From Lachnoanaerobaculum orale (GTDB lineage Bacteria; Bacillota; Clostridia; Lachnospirales; Lachnospiraceae): a stretch of 64,000 nucleotides of DNA. Within the stretch, counting starts at the first letter, position 1. Every line of letters starts with the position of its first letter. Location: contig NZ_RRCM01000001.1 in NCBI RefSeq assembly GCF_003862485.1, positions 716,157 to 780,156 of the forward strand. Reading direction: 5' to 3'. Of the stretch, positions 16,911-25,093 are shown one piece after another. Below the pieces are notes generated by a model. That model had not been told where the DNA came from and searched no databases. It saw only the letters and a list, made by a program, of their open reading frames with translations. A program made the translations under genes and the position numbers.

Positions 16911-18110
16911 ATGCTGGAAAATAAAAATATATTGCTTGGGGTTACAGGAGGAATTGCGGCGTATAAGATTGCAACTCTTGCAAGTATGTTAAAAAAGCAG
17001 AAGGCAAATGTAAAGGTGATTATGACTGAGAATGCCACACAGTTTATCACGCCTATGACATTTGAAACGTTGACTGCAAATAAAGTATATACAGATACAT
17101 TTGACAGAAACTTTGAATTTAAAGTGGATCATATAGAGCTTGGTAAGTGGGCGGATGTTTTCCTTATTGCACCTGCAAGTGCCGATGTGATAGGCAAGCT
17201 TGCAAACGGTATTGCAGATGATATGCTTACAACTACGGCACTTGCAATGAGATGTCCTATAGTCGTTTCACCTGCAATGAATACTGCAATGTATGAAAAT
17301 AAGATAGTAAAGCACAATATGATGAAGCTTAGAACTTACGGCATGGAAGTTATTTTGCCTGCAAGCGGATATCTGGCGTGCGGAGATAGTGGAGCGGGAA
17401 AGATGCCTGAGCCGGAGGTGCTTTTGGAATACATTAAGAAGGCATTATATAGTGAAAAGGATTTGGCAGGAAAGAAGGTCTGTGTCAGTGCCGGGCCTAC
17501 AAGAGAGGCTATTGACCCTGTAAGATATATTTCAAACAACTCCACAGGAAAGATGGGGGTCGAGATTGCAAAGATGGCGGCATACAGAGGTGCCAAGGTA
17601 ACTTTGGTGATAGGACCGTCAGATGAGTTTGTGCCTGATTTTATAAACAGAGTCGATATAAAGTCCGCAGAGGATATGTATGATGAGATAATGAAGATAT
17701 CGGATTCACAGGATATCATAATAAAGGCTGCCGCAGTGGCTGATTATACACCTGCAAAATACAGCAATGAGAAAATAAAGAAAAAAGACAATGAATTGTC
17801 TATAGAACTTTCAAGAACCAAGGATATTTTAAAGGAACTTGGAGAGAGGAAGAAGGAGAATTCCAAAAAGCAGTTTTTATGCGGATTTTCTATGGAAACC
17901 GAAAATATGGAAGAGAACTCCAAAAAGAAACTGAAAAGCAAAAATGTTGATATGATAGTTGCAAACAATGTAAAGGTTGAAGGCGCAGGCTTCGGAACCG
18001 ATACAAATGTGGTCACCATATATACAAAGGATAAAGAGATAATACTTGATAAGCTGTCCAAACTTGAGGTGGCAAAAAAGATATTTGATGAGATAGTGAG
18101 GAATTTTTAA
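16911..18110 (+). CDS. coaBC: Bifunctional phosphopantothenoylcysteine decarboxylase/synthetase
   Basis: The start chosen is ATG 16911, preceded by TGGAGG; the upstream in-frame ATG at 16881 has no good site. The protein has 399 residues. The N-terminal flavoprotein decarboxylase part (CoaC) has LGVTGGIAAYK, the active His in VDHIELGKWAD, SPAMNTAMYEN and the flap ACGDSGAGKMPEPE. The C-terminal synthetase part (CoaB) starts at KKVCVSAGPTREAIDPVRYISN and includes KAAAVADYTP. Together they convert 4'-phosphopantothenate and cysteine to 4'-phosphopantetheine. It is transcribed divergently from coaX and its stop directly meets the prfC start. Confidence 0.96.
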   Translation: MLENKNILLGVTGGIAAYKIATLASMLKKQKANVKVIMTENATQFITPMTFETLTANKVYTDTFDRNFEFKVDHIELGKWADVFLIAPASADVIGKLANGIADDMLTTTALAMRCPIVVSPAMNTAMYENKIVKHNMMKLRTYGMEVILPASGYLACGDSGAGKMPEPEVLLEYIKKALYSEKDLAGKKVCVSAGPTREAIDPVRYISNNSTGKMGVEIAKMAAYRGAKVTLVIGPSDEFVPDFINRVDIKSAEDMYDEIMKISDSQDIIIKAAAVADYTPAKYSNEKIKKKDNELSIELSRTKDILKELGERKKENSKKQFLCGFSMETENMEENSKKKLKSKNVDMIVANNVKVEGAGFGTDTNVVTIYTKDKEIILDKLSKLEVAKKIFDEIVRNF

Positions 18111-19697
18111 GTGAATTTTGAAGAGATAAGTAAGAGAAGGACATTTGCCATAATATCACACCCTGATGCGGGTAAGACAACACTTACAGAGAAGTTTTTG
18201 CTCTATGGAGGAGCAATAAACCTGGCAGGAAGTGTAAAAGGAAAAAAGACCGCCAAGTATGCGGTAAGTGACTGGATGGAGATAGAAAAGGAGAGGGGTA
18301 TCTCGGTAACATCTTCGGTTATGCAGTTTAATTATGAAGGATTTTGTATAAACATACTTGATACACCCGGACATCAGGATTTCTCAGAGGATACCTATAG
18401 AACTTTGATGGCGGCGGATTCGGCAGTCATGGTAATAGATGCGAGCAAGGGTGTGGAGGCACAGACAATCAAGCTCTTTAAGGTCTGTGTGATGAGAAAG
18501 ATACCTATATTCACCTTTATAAATAAGCTGGACAGAGAGGCAAGGGATCCGTTTGAACTTTTGGACGATATTGAGAGTGTCTTGGGTATAAGGACATGCC
18601 CTGTGAACTGGCCTATAGGTTCGGGAAAGAACTTTAAAGGTGTATATGACAGACAGACAAAGCAGATAAATAAGTTCACAGCAGCCAATGCAGGTATGAA
18701 GGAAGTGGATACACAGCTTATTGAACTTGACGACAGTAAACTTGATGACTACATAGGGTTTGACTATGCGGATATATTGAGAAATGATATAGAGCTTTTG
18801 GACGGTGCCAGTGACGATCTTGATATGGAAAAGGTGTCCGTGGGTGAGTTAAGTCCGGTATTTTTCGGTTCTGCGCTTACAAACTTCGGAGTACAGACCT
18901 TCCTTGAGCATTTCCTTAAGATGACATCGTCACCGTTAAAAAGAAAGACACATGAAGGCTATGTGGACCCTATGAAGGATGAGTTTTTCTCCGCATTTGT
19001 ATTTAAAATACAGGCAAATATGAACAAAGCACACAGAGACAGAATAGCCTTTATGAGAATATGTTCAGGTGAGTATGATGCAGGCATGGAGGTTATCCAT
19101 GTACAGGGAAACAAAAAAATTCGCTTAAACCAGTCCACACAGATGATGGCGGATGAGAGAAAGATAGTGGAAAAGGCATATGCAGGAGATATTATAGGAG
19201 TATTTGACCCGGGTATATTCGGTATAGGAGATACTTTGACCACTGCAAATAATATTGAGTTTGAGGGAATCCCTACATTTGCACCTGAGCATTTTGCCAG
19301 AGTGCGTCAGGTGGACACTATGAAGAGAAAACAATTCTTAAAAGGTGTGTATCAGATAGCACAGGAGGGTGCAATCCAGATATTCCAGGAGTACAATACC
19401 GGAATGGAAGAGATTATAGTGGGAGTCGTAGGTGTATTGCAGTTTGAGGTACTGACCTACAGACTTAAGAATGAATACAATGTAGATGTAAAACTTGACA
19501 AGCTGCCTTATGAGCATATAAGGTGGATTGACGAGTCGTCTACTGTGGATATTGATAAGATTCAAGGTACAAGTGATATGAAGAAAATTAAAGACCTCAA
19601 AGATCGTCCTCTGCTTATCTTCACACATCCGTGGAGTATAAGAATGGTGGAGGAAAGAAATGAGGGACTTGTACTTAGCGAGTTCGGAAAGAACTAG
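18111..19697 (+). CDS. prfC: Peptide chain release factor 3
   Basis: 528 residues, starting at GTG 18111 with TGAGGA nine bases upstream, right after the coaBC stop. The GTPase motifs are HPDAGKTTLTEK (G1), RGISVTSS (G2), DTPGHQDF (G3) and NKLDRE (G4). The rest has the RF3 layout, including GDIIGVFDPGIFGIGDTL and a C-terminal domain ending near WSIRMVEERNEG. It removes RF1 and RF2 from ribosomes after termination. RF3 is distinguished from EF-G by its length and by YAVSDWMEIEKERGISV. It is probably co-transcribed with coaBC. Confidence 0.96.
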   Translation: MNFEEISKRRTFAIISHPDAGKTTLTEKFLLYGGAINLAGSVKGKKTAKYAVSDWMEIEKERGISVTSSVMQFNYEGFCINILDTPGHQDFSEDTYRTLMAADSAVMVIDASKGVEAQTIKLFKVCVMRKIPIFTFINKLDREARDPFELLDDIESVLGIRTCPVNWPIGSGKNFKGVYDRQTKQINKFTAANAGMKEVDTQLIELDDSKLDDYIGFDYADILRNDIELLDGASDDLDMEKVSVGELSPVFFGSALTNFGVQTFLEHFLKMTSSPLKRKTHEGYVDPMKDEFFSAFVFKIQANMNKAHRDRIAFMRICSGEYDAGMEVIHVQGNKKIRLNQSTQMMADERKIVEKAYAGDIIGVFDPGIFGIGDTLTTANNIEFEGIPTFAPEHFARVRQVDTMKRKQFLKGVYQIAQEGAIQIFQEYNTGMEEIIVGVVGVLQFEVLTYRLKNEYNVDVKLDKLPYEHIRWIDESSTVDIDKIQGTSDMKKIKDLKDRPLLIFTHPWSIRMVEERNEGLVLSEFGKN

Positions 19698-19707
19698 AAA
19701 GGAAAAT

Positions 19708-21111
19708 ATGAGAAAATACAGAGAAGAGATAGAAAAGTATATAGATGAGCATACAAATGAGATGGTGGAGGATATAAAAAGACTTTGCGCGATAAACAGT
19801 GAAAGAAGCGAGTATGTGGAGGGTGCCCCTTTTGGTGACGGCCCGAGGAAAGCACTTGTTTTGGCACTTGATATGGCGGATAAGTACGGTTTTGATATTA
19901 CAAATTATGACAACTATGCCGGTGCAATAGACTTAAACAAAAAGGCAAAGGGTCTTGATATACTTGCACATCTTGATGTCGTACCGGCAGGCGAGGGATG
20001 GAGTGTAACAAATCCCTTTGAACCTAAGGTTGAAGACGGCAAGATATACGGAAGAGGAACATCCGATGACAAGGGACCTGCCGTTGCAGCGCTTTATGCA
20101 CTTCGTGCGGTTAAGGAACTGGGTATTCCTGTAAAGAAGAATGCCAGACTTGTACTGGGAACAGACGAAGAATGTGGCAGCGCCTGCATCAAGTATTACT
20201 ATACAAAGGAAAAACAGGCTCCTATGACATTCTCACCTGACGGAGAGTTCCCGGTAGTAAATATAGAAAAGGGACAGCTTCAGGGAGAATTTTTGGCTGC
20301 AGTGGAGGATGCCGGAGATAAGAGACTTGTAAGCATTGACGCCGGAACAAAGGTAAATGTGGTTCCGCCTAAGGCAAAGGCTGTAATAGAAGGCTTCAGT
20401 GTTGATGAGGTGGAAAAAGAGGCAAAGAAGGTAACAAAGGAGACAGGTATAAAGTTTGCCTATGACCTTGAGCCTGTATTTGAAATAACCGCAATGGGCG
20501 CAAACGCTCATGCTTCAACTCCGCAAATGGGTAACAATGCTATAACAGGGCTGCTTGAGTTGCTTTCAAGACTTAAGTTTTCACCTTCAAATAAAATAGA
20601 AACTCTAAAGAAGCTTTACAAGCTGATGCCGCATGGAGATACAAGCGGTGAGGCACTGGGTATTGCCGTTAAAGATGAAAAAAGCGGTGAACTTACACTG
20701 GCATTTTCAATGCTGGATTTAAAGGACAACAGATTACACGGATTCTTTGACTGCAGAATACCTGTAAGCGGTGACGGTGATAAGATACTTGAAACTGTAA
20801 AGAAGAAGTTTAAAGGTATTGATGTGGAACTTTTGAATGATACTGTAAAATTGCCACATGAGGTGGATGCAAATTCACCGTTTATAAAGACATTGCTTTC
20901 AATATATGAGGACTACACAGGACTTAAGGGAGAGTGTATCGCCATGGGCGGAGGAACCTATGTGCATGATATAGAAAACGGTGTTGCATTCGGTGCGGTT
21001 TTCCCGGGAACGGATACAAAAATGCACGGTGCGGATGAGTTCGTAGTGATTGACGAGCTGGTAGCCGCAGCGAAGATATTTGCACAGTCTATAGTAGAAC
21101 TGTGTGAGTAA
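19708..21111 (+). CDS. pepV: PepV-type M20 dipeptidase
   Basis: Start at ATG 19708 with GAAAGGA just upstream, ten bases after the prfC stop; this gives 467 residues. The frame is open from 19660 inside prfC. Metal-binding signatures of the family are present: LDILAHLDVVPAGEGW (His, Asp), GRGTSDDKGPAVAALYA (Asp) and GTDEECGSACIKYY (Glu), with MGANAHASTPQMGNNAI in the lid domain and a final GADEFV region. It releases amino acids from dipeptides with broad specificity. It sits nine bases before metN, so peptide-derived methionine and methionine uptake may be expressed together. Confidence 0.93.
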   Translation: MRKYREEIEKYIDEHTNEMVEDIKRLCAINSERSEYVEGAPFGDGPRKALVLALDMADKYGFDITNYDNYAGAIDLNKKAKGLDILAHLDVVPAGEGWSVTNPFEPKVEDGKIYGRGTSDDKGPAVAALYALRAVKELGIPVKKNARLVLGTDEECGSACIKYYYTKEKQAPMTFSPDGEFPVVNIEKGQLQGEFLAAVEDAGDKRLVSIDAGTKVNVVPPKAKAVIEGFSVDEVEKEAKKVTKETGIKFAYDLEPVFEITAMGANAHASTPQMGNNAITGLLELLSRLKFSPSNKIETLKKLYKLMPHGDTSGEALGIAVKDEKSGELTLAFSMLDLKDNRLHGFFDCRIPVSGDGDKILETVKKKFKGIDVELLNDTVKLPHEVDANSPFIKTLLSIYEDYTGLKGECIAMGGGTYVHDIENGVAFGAVFPGTDTKMHGADEFVVIDELVAAAKIFAQSIVELCE

Positions 21112-21119
21112 GGGGGAGT

Positions 21120-22166
21120 ATGGATTCTATTGTAAGTTTAAAGGGCATGGGCAAGGTATTTCATACCAAAAACGGCGATGTCAAAGCCCTTGACAATATC
21201 AATCTGGATATAAACAGAGGTGAGATATTCGGAATAATCGGTCTTTCGGGTGCGGGAAAGTCAACACTTGTAAGATGTATCAATTATCTTGAGATACCTA
21301 CTGAAGGAGATGTTTTCTTTGAAGGTAAAGGACTGAAAGGTATGAGTGAACTTCAGATAAGAAGAGTCAGAAGAGATATGGGTATGATATTCCAACAGTT
21401 CAACCTGCTTTCACAAAGAAATATCCTTGATAATGTCTGCTTTCCGCTTGAAATAAGCGGAGTACCTAAGCCTAAGGCAAGACAGAGGGCAAAGGAGCTT
21501 TTAAACCTTGTAGGTCTTTTGGACAGAGAAAAGGCATATCCTGCACAGCTTTCAGGAGGGCAAAAGCAAAGAGTGGCGATTGCAAGGGCGGTTGCCACCA
21601 ATCCGAAATTATTATTATGTGATGAAGCCACATCCGCACTTGACCCGAATACCACAGGGCAGATTCTTGACCTTATAAAGGATATCAATAAAAAGATGGG
21701 CATTACAGTAATAGTGATTACTCATGAGATGAAGGTTATTGAAAGTATCTGTGACAGAGTGGCAATAATTGAAAACAGTAAGATTGCGGAGGTGGGCAAG
21801 GTCGAAGATATATTTGCCGACCCGCAGTCTGAAATAGGAAAGAAGCTGATACTTGGCGATGTTATGGAGAGAAAAGAAATCGTTTCAGGTGTTAAGTTAA
21901 GAATTGAGTTTGACGGCAGAAGCTCGTTTGAGCCTGTACTTTCAAATATGATTCTCTCCTGTGACATTCCTGTAAATATACTGTATGCACAGACTAAGGA
22001 TATAGGCGGAAGTGCATATGGACATATGATTATCCAGATATCGGGTGAAGAAGAAGCTCAAAAGGCAAAGAGATACCTTGACAGTATCAAAATGAGCTAC
22101 CATGAGCTTGATTTTTCAGATAATAGTAATGAAAAAATAAGTCTTAAAAAGGGAGAGGAGGATTAG
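21120..22166 (+). CDS. metN: Methionine ABC transporter ATP-binding protein
   Basis: 348 residues. ABC ATPase motifs are intact: Walker A GLSGAGKST, Q-loop FQQFNLLS, signature LSGGQKQR, Walker B LLCDEATSALD and the switch His in VITHEMK. The extra C-terminal ACT-like NIL domain (about residues 265-340) is characteristic of MetN and lets cytoplasmic methionine inhibit transport. It powers uptake of D- and L-methionine with MetI and MetQ, the next two genes. A GGGGGA-type RBS lies just before ATG 21120. No S-box or T-box leader was seen upstream, since pepV is only nine bases away. Confidence 0.96.
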   Translation: MDSIVSLKGMGKVFHTKNGDVKALDNINLDINRGEIFGIIGLSGAGKSTLVRCINYLEIPTEGDVFFEGKGLKGMSELQIRRVRRDMGMIFQQFNLLSQRNILDNVCFPLEISGVPKPKARQRAKELLNLVGLLDREKAYPAQLSGGQKQRVAIARAVATNPKLLLCDEATSALDPNTTGQILDLIKDINKKMGITVIVITHEMKVIESICDRVAIIENSKIAEVGKVEDIFADPQSEIGKKLILGDVMERKEIVSGVKLRIEFDGRSSFEPVLSNMILSCDIPVNILYAQTKDIGGSAYGHMIIQISGEEEAQKAKRYLDSIKMSYHELDFSDNSNEKISLKKGEED

Positions 22167-22167
22167 T

Positions 22168-22815
22168 ATGGTTTCAATGATTTTGACAGGCTTGTATGAG
22201 ACTTTATTGATGACTGCAGCCTCTTCATTCTTTTCATATGTGATAGGTATTCCTTTGGGAGTTTTATTGGTAGTGAGCGATACAAACGGTATCAAGCCGA
22301 TGCCTGTATTAAACGGTATACTGGGTTCCGTTATAAACTTGATAAGGTCTATACCTTTTATGATTTTGCTTATTATGGTTATACCGCTTACAAGACTGAT
22401 GGTAGGTACTTCCATAGGTCCTGTTGCGGTTATTCCGCCTCTTGTTATAGCCGCCGCGCCATATATTGCCAGAATGGTGGAGTCTTCTTTAAAAGAAGTG
22501 GATGCCGGAGTAATTGAGGCTGCAAAGTCTATGGGTGCAAGCAATATGCAAATCATATTTAAGGTACTTTTGCCTGAATCAAAACCTTCACTTTTGGTAG
22601 GTGCGGCTATATCCGTGACCACTATTTTAGGTTATTCGGCAATGGCCGGATTTACAGGCGGCGGAGGACTCGGTACTATTGCCATCAACTACGGTTATTA
22701 CAGATATCAGACAGATATCATGTTTATCACTGTAGCTATTTTGGTCATCCTTGTACAGATAATACAGGAAATATTTATGAGAAGTTCCAAGCACTCTGAC
22801 AAGAGAGTAAGATAA
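22168..22815 (+). CDS. metI: Methionine ABC transporter permease
   Basis: 215 residues with five to six membrane segments and a typical EAA loop EAAKSMGASNMQIIFKVLLPES (about 113-134), where the ATPase docks. RSIPFMILL and GYSAMAGFTGGGGLGTIAINYGYYRYQ are characteristic of MetI. It begins two bases after the metN stop. Confidence 0.95.
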   Translation: MVSMILTGLYETLLMTAASSFFSYVIGIPLGVLLVVSDTNGIKPMPVLNGILGSVINLIRSIPFMILLIMVIPLTRLMVGTSIGPVAVIPPLVIAAAPYIARMVESSLKEVDAGVIEAAKSMGASNMQIIFKVLLPESKPSLLVGAAISVTTILGYSAMAGFTGGGGLGTIAINYGYYRYQTDIMFITVAILVILVQIIQEIFMRSSKHSDKRVR

Positions 22816-22857
22816 CAGGTTATAAGAAAAGACTATAAACATACTAAGTATAAAGGA

Positions 22858-22886
22858 TTGACAGAAGAATGTTTTTAGTCTATACA
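22858..22886 (+). promoter_or_regulatory. Internal promoter before metQ
   Basis: TTGACA (22858-22863), 17 bp and TATACA (22881-22886), giving extra transcription of the binding protein. GACTATAAAC (22831-22840) and GTTTTTAGTC (22871-22880) form an imperfect inverted repeat around the -35. Confidence 0.6.
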
Positions 22887-22919
22887 TTGTATATAAGAAA
22901 ACAACGGAGGAGAATATAT

Positions 22920-23801
22920 ATGAAGAAAAGAATTTTATTGGCATTAGGTTTGGCATCACTGCTTGCTTTGGCAGGATGCACAAAGAAGGCGGCAGATACA
23001 ACAACTTCAAGTGAGAGCGCAAGTGAGTCTGTAAGCGAGTCATCAAGTGAGAGCGCAGCTGCAACCGGAGAGTTAAAGACAATAACTGTAGGAGCATCTC
23101 CTGCACCACATGCGGAGATACTTGAAGCTGCAAAGCCGGTTTTAAAAGAAGAGGGATATGATCTTAAGATTGTTGAGTACAATGACTACATTCAGCCGAA
23201 TGTTGCACTTGATTCAAAGGAACTTGATGCAAACTACTTCCAGCATTATCCATACCTTGAAAACTTCAACAAGGAGCATAATACAACTTTAGTTTCAGCA
23301 GGTGCAATACACTATGAGCCTTTCGGTATATATGCGGGAAAGACAAAATCACTTGATGCAATTAAGGACGGAGCCAAGGTTTCAGTACCTAATGATGCAA
23401 CAAACGAGGCGAGAGCACTTCTTTTACTTGAAGCGAACGGACTTCTTAAGTTGAAAGAGGGTGCAGGAATCAATGCTACAAAACAGGATATAGTAGAGAA
23501 TCCTAAGAACCTTGATATAGAAGAGATTGAGGCTGCACAGGTGGCAAGAACTCTCAGTGATGTGGATATCGCTGTAGTAAACGGCAACTATGCAATACAG
23601 GCGGGACTTAAGGTGAGCGATGCGCTTGCAATCGAGGATGCAAAGTCAATTGCGGCTACAACATATGCAAATATCATTGCTGTAAGAGACGGAGATCAGA
23701 AGTCGGATGCGACACTTGCACTTATTAAGGCACTTGAGAGCGATACTGTAAAGAAGTTTATAGAAACCAAGTATAACGGTGCTGTTGTACCTATGTTCTA
23801 A
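22920..23801 (+). CDS. metQ: Methionine-binding lipoprotein
   Basis: Start at ATG 22920, with CGGAGGAG upstream; 293 residues. A lipoprotein signal peptide ends in LALAGC (Cys20), followed by a Ser/Glu-rich flexible linker (about 25-50). The mature part has the NlpA/MetQ pattern: GASPAPHAEIL, YNDYIQPNVALDSKELDANYFQHYPYLE, and VNGNYAIQAGL. It captures methionine outside the cell and passes it to MetNI. The separate promoter and 104-bp gap from metI fit the usual need for more binding protein than permease. Confidence 0.96.
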   Translation: MKKRILLALGLASLLALAGCTKKAADTTTSSESASESVSESSSESAAATGELKTITVGASPAPHAEILEAAKPVLKEEGYDLKIVEYNDYIQPNVALDSKELDANYFQHYPYLENFNKEHNTTLVSAGAIHYEPFGIYAGKTKSLDAIKDGAKVSVPNDATNEARALLLLEANGLLKLKEGAGINATKQDIVENPKNLDIEEIEAAQVARTLSDVDIAVVNGNYAIQAGLKVSDALAIEDAKSIAATTYANIIAVRDGDQKSDATLALIKALESDTVKKFIETKYNGAVVPMF

Positions 23802-23804
23802 TCT

Positions 23805-24935
23805 ATGAAGACTTTATCTAAGAATATAATTGTACTTGCTGCGGCTGTCTTTGTATTTGTATTTTTTATACTGACAAACAGTGTGTACGGCGCACAGGCA
23901 AATGTACAGTCCGCAATCGACAATATGGATTTTGAAAGAAAATCAAAGAATGAGATAAGTTTATCTTTTTCAAGCAGCGGCATAAATGAAGTAAACAGAT
24001 ATGTAATTCTTAGAAAAGATAAGACTTCAAAAAATTTTGTTGAGATAAAGAAAATAGCTTCAAAGGATATGTCTAAGACCGGAAATATTACCTATACCGA
24101 TAAGTTAAGTGCTACAGGCTATGTCAGATATGAGTACAGAGTGGACGCTTATTTAAAGACCGGAAAGGTATTAAAGGGCAAGTCGATATATGCAAGTAAT
24201 GTATTGGTTTGCCTTGATCCGGGACATTTTCAGACAAAGAATGCCGTAGAAGGTGATGAGGGCTACGGTTATTCCGAAGCTATGGCCGTTCTTAAGCTTG
24301 GACTTTCACTCAGAGATACCTTAAAGAAAAATTACGGTATCAGCTGTGTGATGACAAGGACTACCGAAAGTATTACAATTGACGGATTCAGCGATAAGAA
24401 TCTGGACGGCGGACATATTTCACTTCGCGGTGATTTCGCAAAGAGAAACGGAGCGGATATATTTATTTCATTGCATACCAACTCAAACAATCCTCATGCC
24501 AACGGTTATCCTACAGACAGTCAGCCTCTTGCTATAAACAAGCCGATTATCATATTAAACTCTTTGGCAAAAGAGAATGATATGTGTATAAATATGGCAA
24601 ATAAGCTTGGCGAGAATCTCACAAAGGTAAGCTTTGACGAGGGACTTTCAAAGAGCAAAAGTTTTGACTCTGTAAAGAAAGGCTCAATAGGTGAGTGGAC
24701 TGTAGCTAAAAATGACAGTATTACTACAAACGGCAGTGTGTATTACAGACTTGGTGAAAACGGAGACTACTACGGTGTACTAAGAGGAGCCAATGCGGCG
24801 GGAGTTTTCGGTATGATAGTGGAACACGGTTTTCACTCGGTGCCTGAGGTCAGAAAGAAGGCTATGCAGTCTGATTTGATAAACAAATGGGCGAATGCAG
24901 ACGCCAAGGCTATAGCGGAAGGATTCGGATTCTAA
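23805..24935 (+). CDS. Secreted N-acetylmuramoyl-L-alanine amidase (Amidase_3)
   Basis: 376 residues with a signal peptide (membrane segment about 8-26, likely cleavage after VYGA). Residues about 40-130 look like a fibronectin-type beta domain (RYEYRVDAYLKTGK). The zinc amidase domain starts at VCLDPGHFQT and includes the metal ligands His in DPGH, Glu in YGYSEAMA, His in ISLHTNSN, and the catalytic Glu in VEHGFHSVP. It cuts the bond between muramic acid and L-alanine in peptidoglycan. It lies just three bases after metQ but has no obvious functional link to methionine. A second amidase occurs at 33376. Confidence 0.9.
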   Translation: MKTLSKNIIVLAAAVFVFVFFILTNSVYGAQANVQSAIDNMDFERKSKNEISLSFSSSGINEVNRYVILRKDKTSKNFVEIKKIASKDMSKTGNITYTDKLSATGYVRYEYRVDAYLKTGKVLKGKSIYASNVLVCLDPGHFQTKNAVEGDEGYGYSEAMAVLKLGLSLRDTLKKNYGISCVMTRTTESITIDGFSDKNLDGGHISLRGDFAKRNGADIFISLHTNSNNPHANGYPTDSQPLAINKPIIILNSLAKENDMCINMANKLGENLTKVSFDEGLSKSKSFDSVKKGSIGEWTVAKNDSITTNGSVYYRLGENGDYYGVLRGANAAGVFGMIVEHGFHSVPEVRKKAMQSDLINKWANADAKAIAEGFGF

Positions 24936-24942
24936 TATAAGG

Positions 24943-24977
24943 GAACCTTTAGTTGATGACTGAAGGTTCTTTTTTTA
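24943..24977 (+). terminator. Rho-independent terminator
   Basis: GAACCTT (24943-24949) pairs with AAGGTTC (24963-24969), followed by a run of seven T. Confidence 0.8.
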
Positions 24978-25035
24978 TTAAAATTTTAAAATATTTTTTA
25001 AGAATGCTAATTTATAATGAAAAAAGTTACAAAAT

Positions 25036-25067
25036 ATAGTAAAATAAATGTGCTAGTATTTTACTAT
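25036..25067. promoter_or_regulatory. Inverted repeat upstream of the zinc-ribbon gene
   Basis: ATAGTAAAAT (25036-25045) is perfectly complementary to ATTTTACTAT (25058-25067) with a 12-bp spacer, 27 bp before the zinc-ribbon gene. It could be an operator or a weak RNA hairpin. Being AT-rich it may also be chance. Confidence 0.35.
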
Positions 25068-25093
25068 TTATGTAGATTTCGGGAGGATATTTT

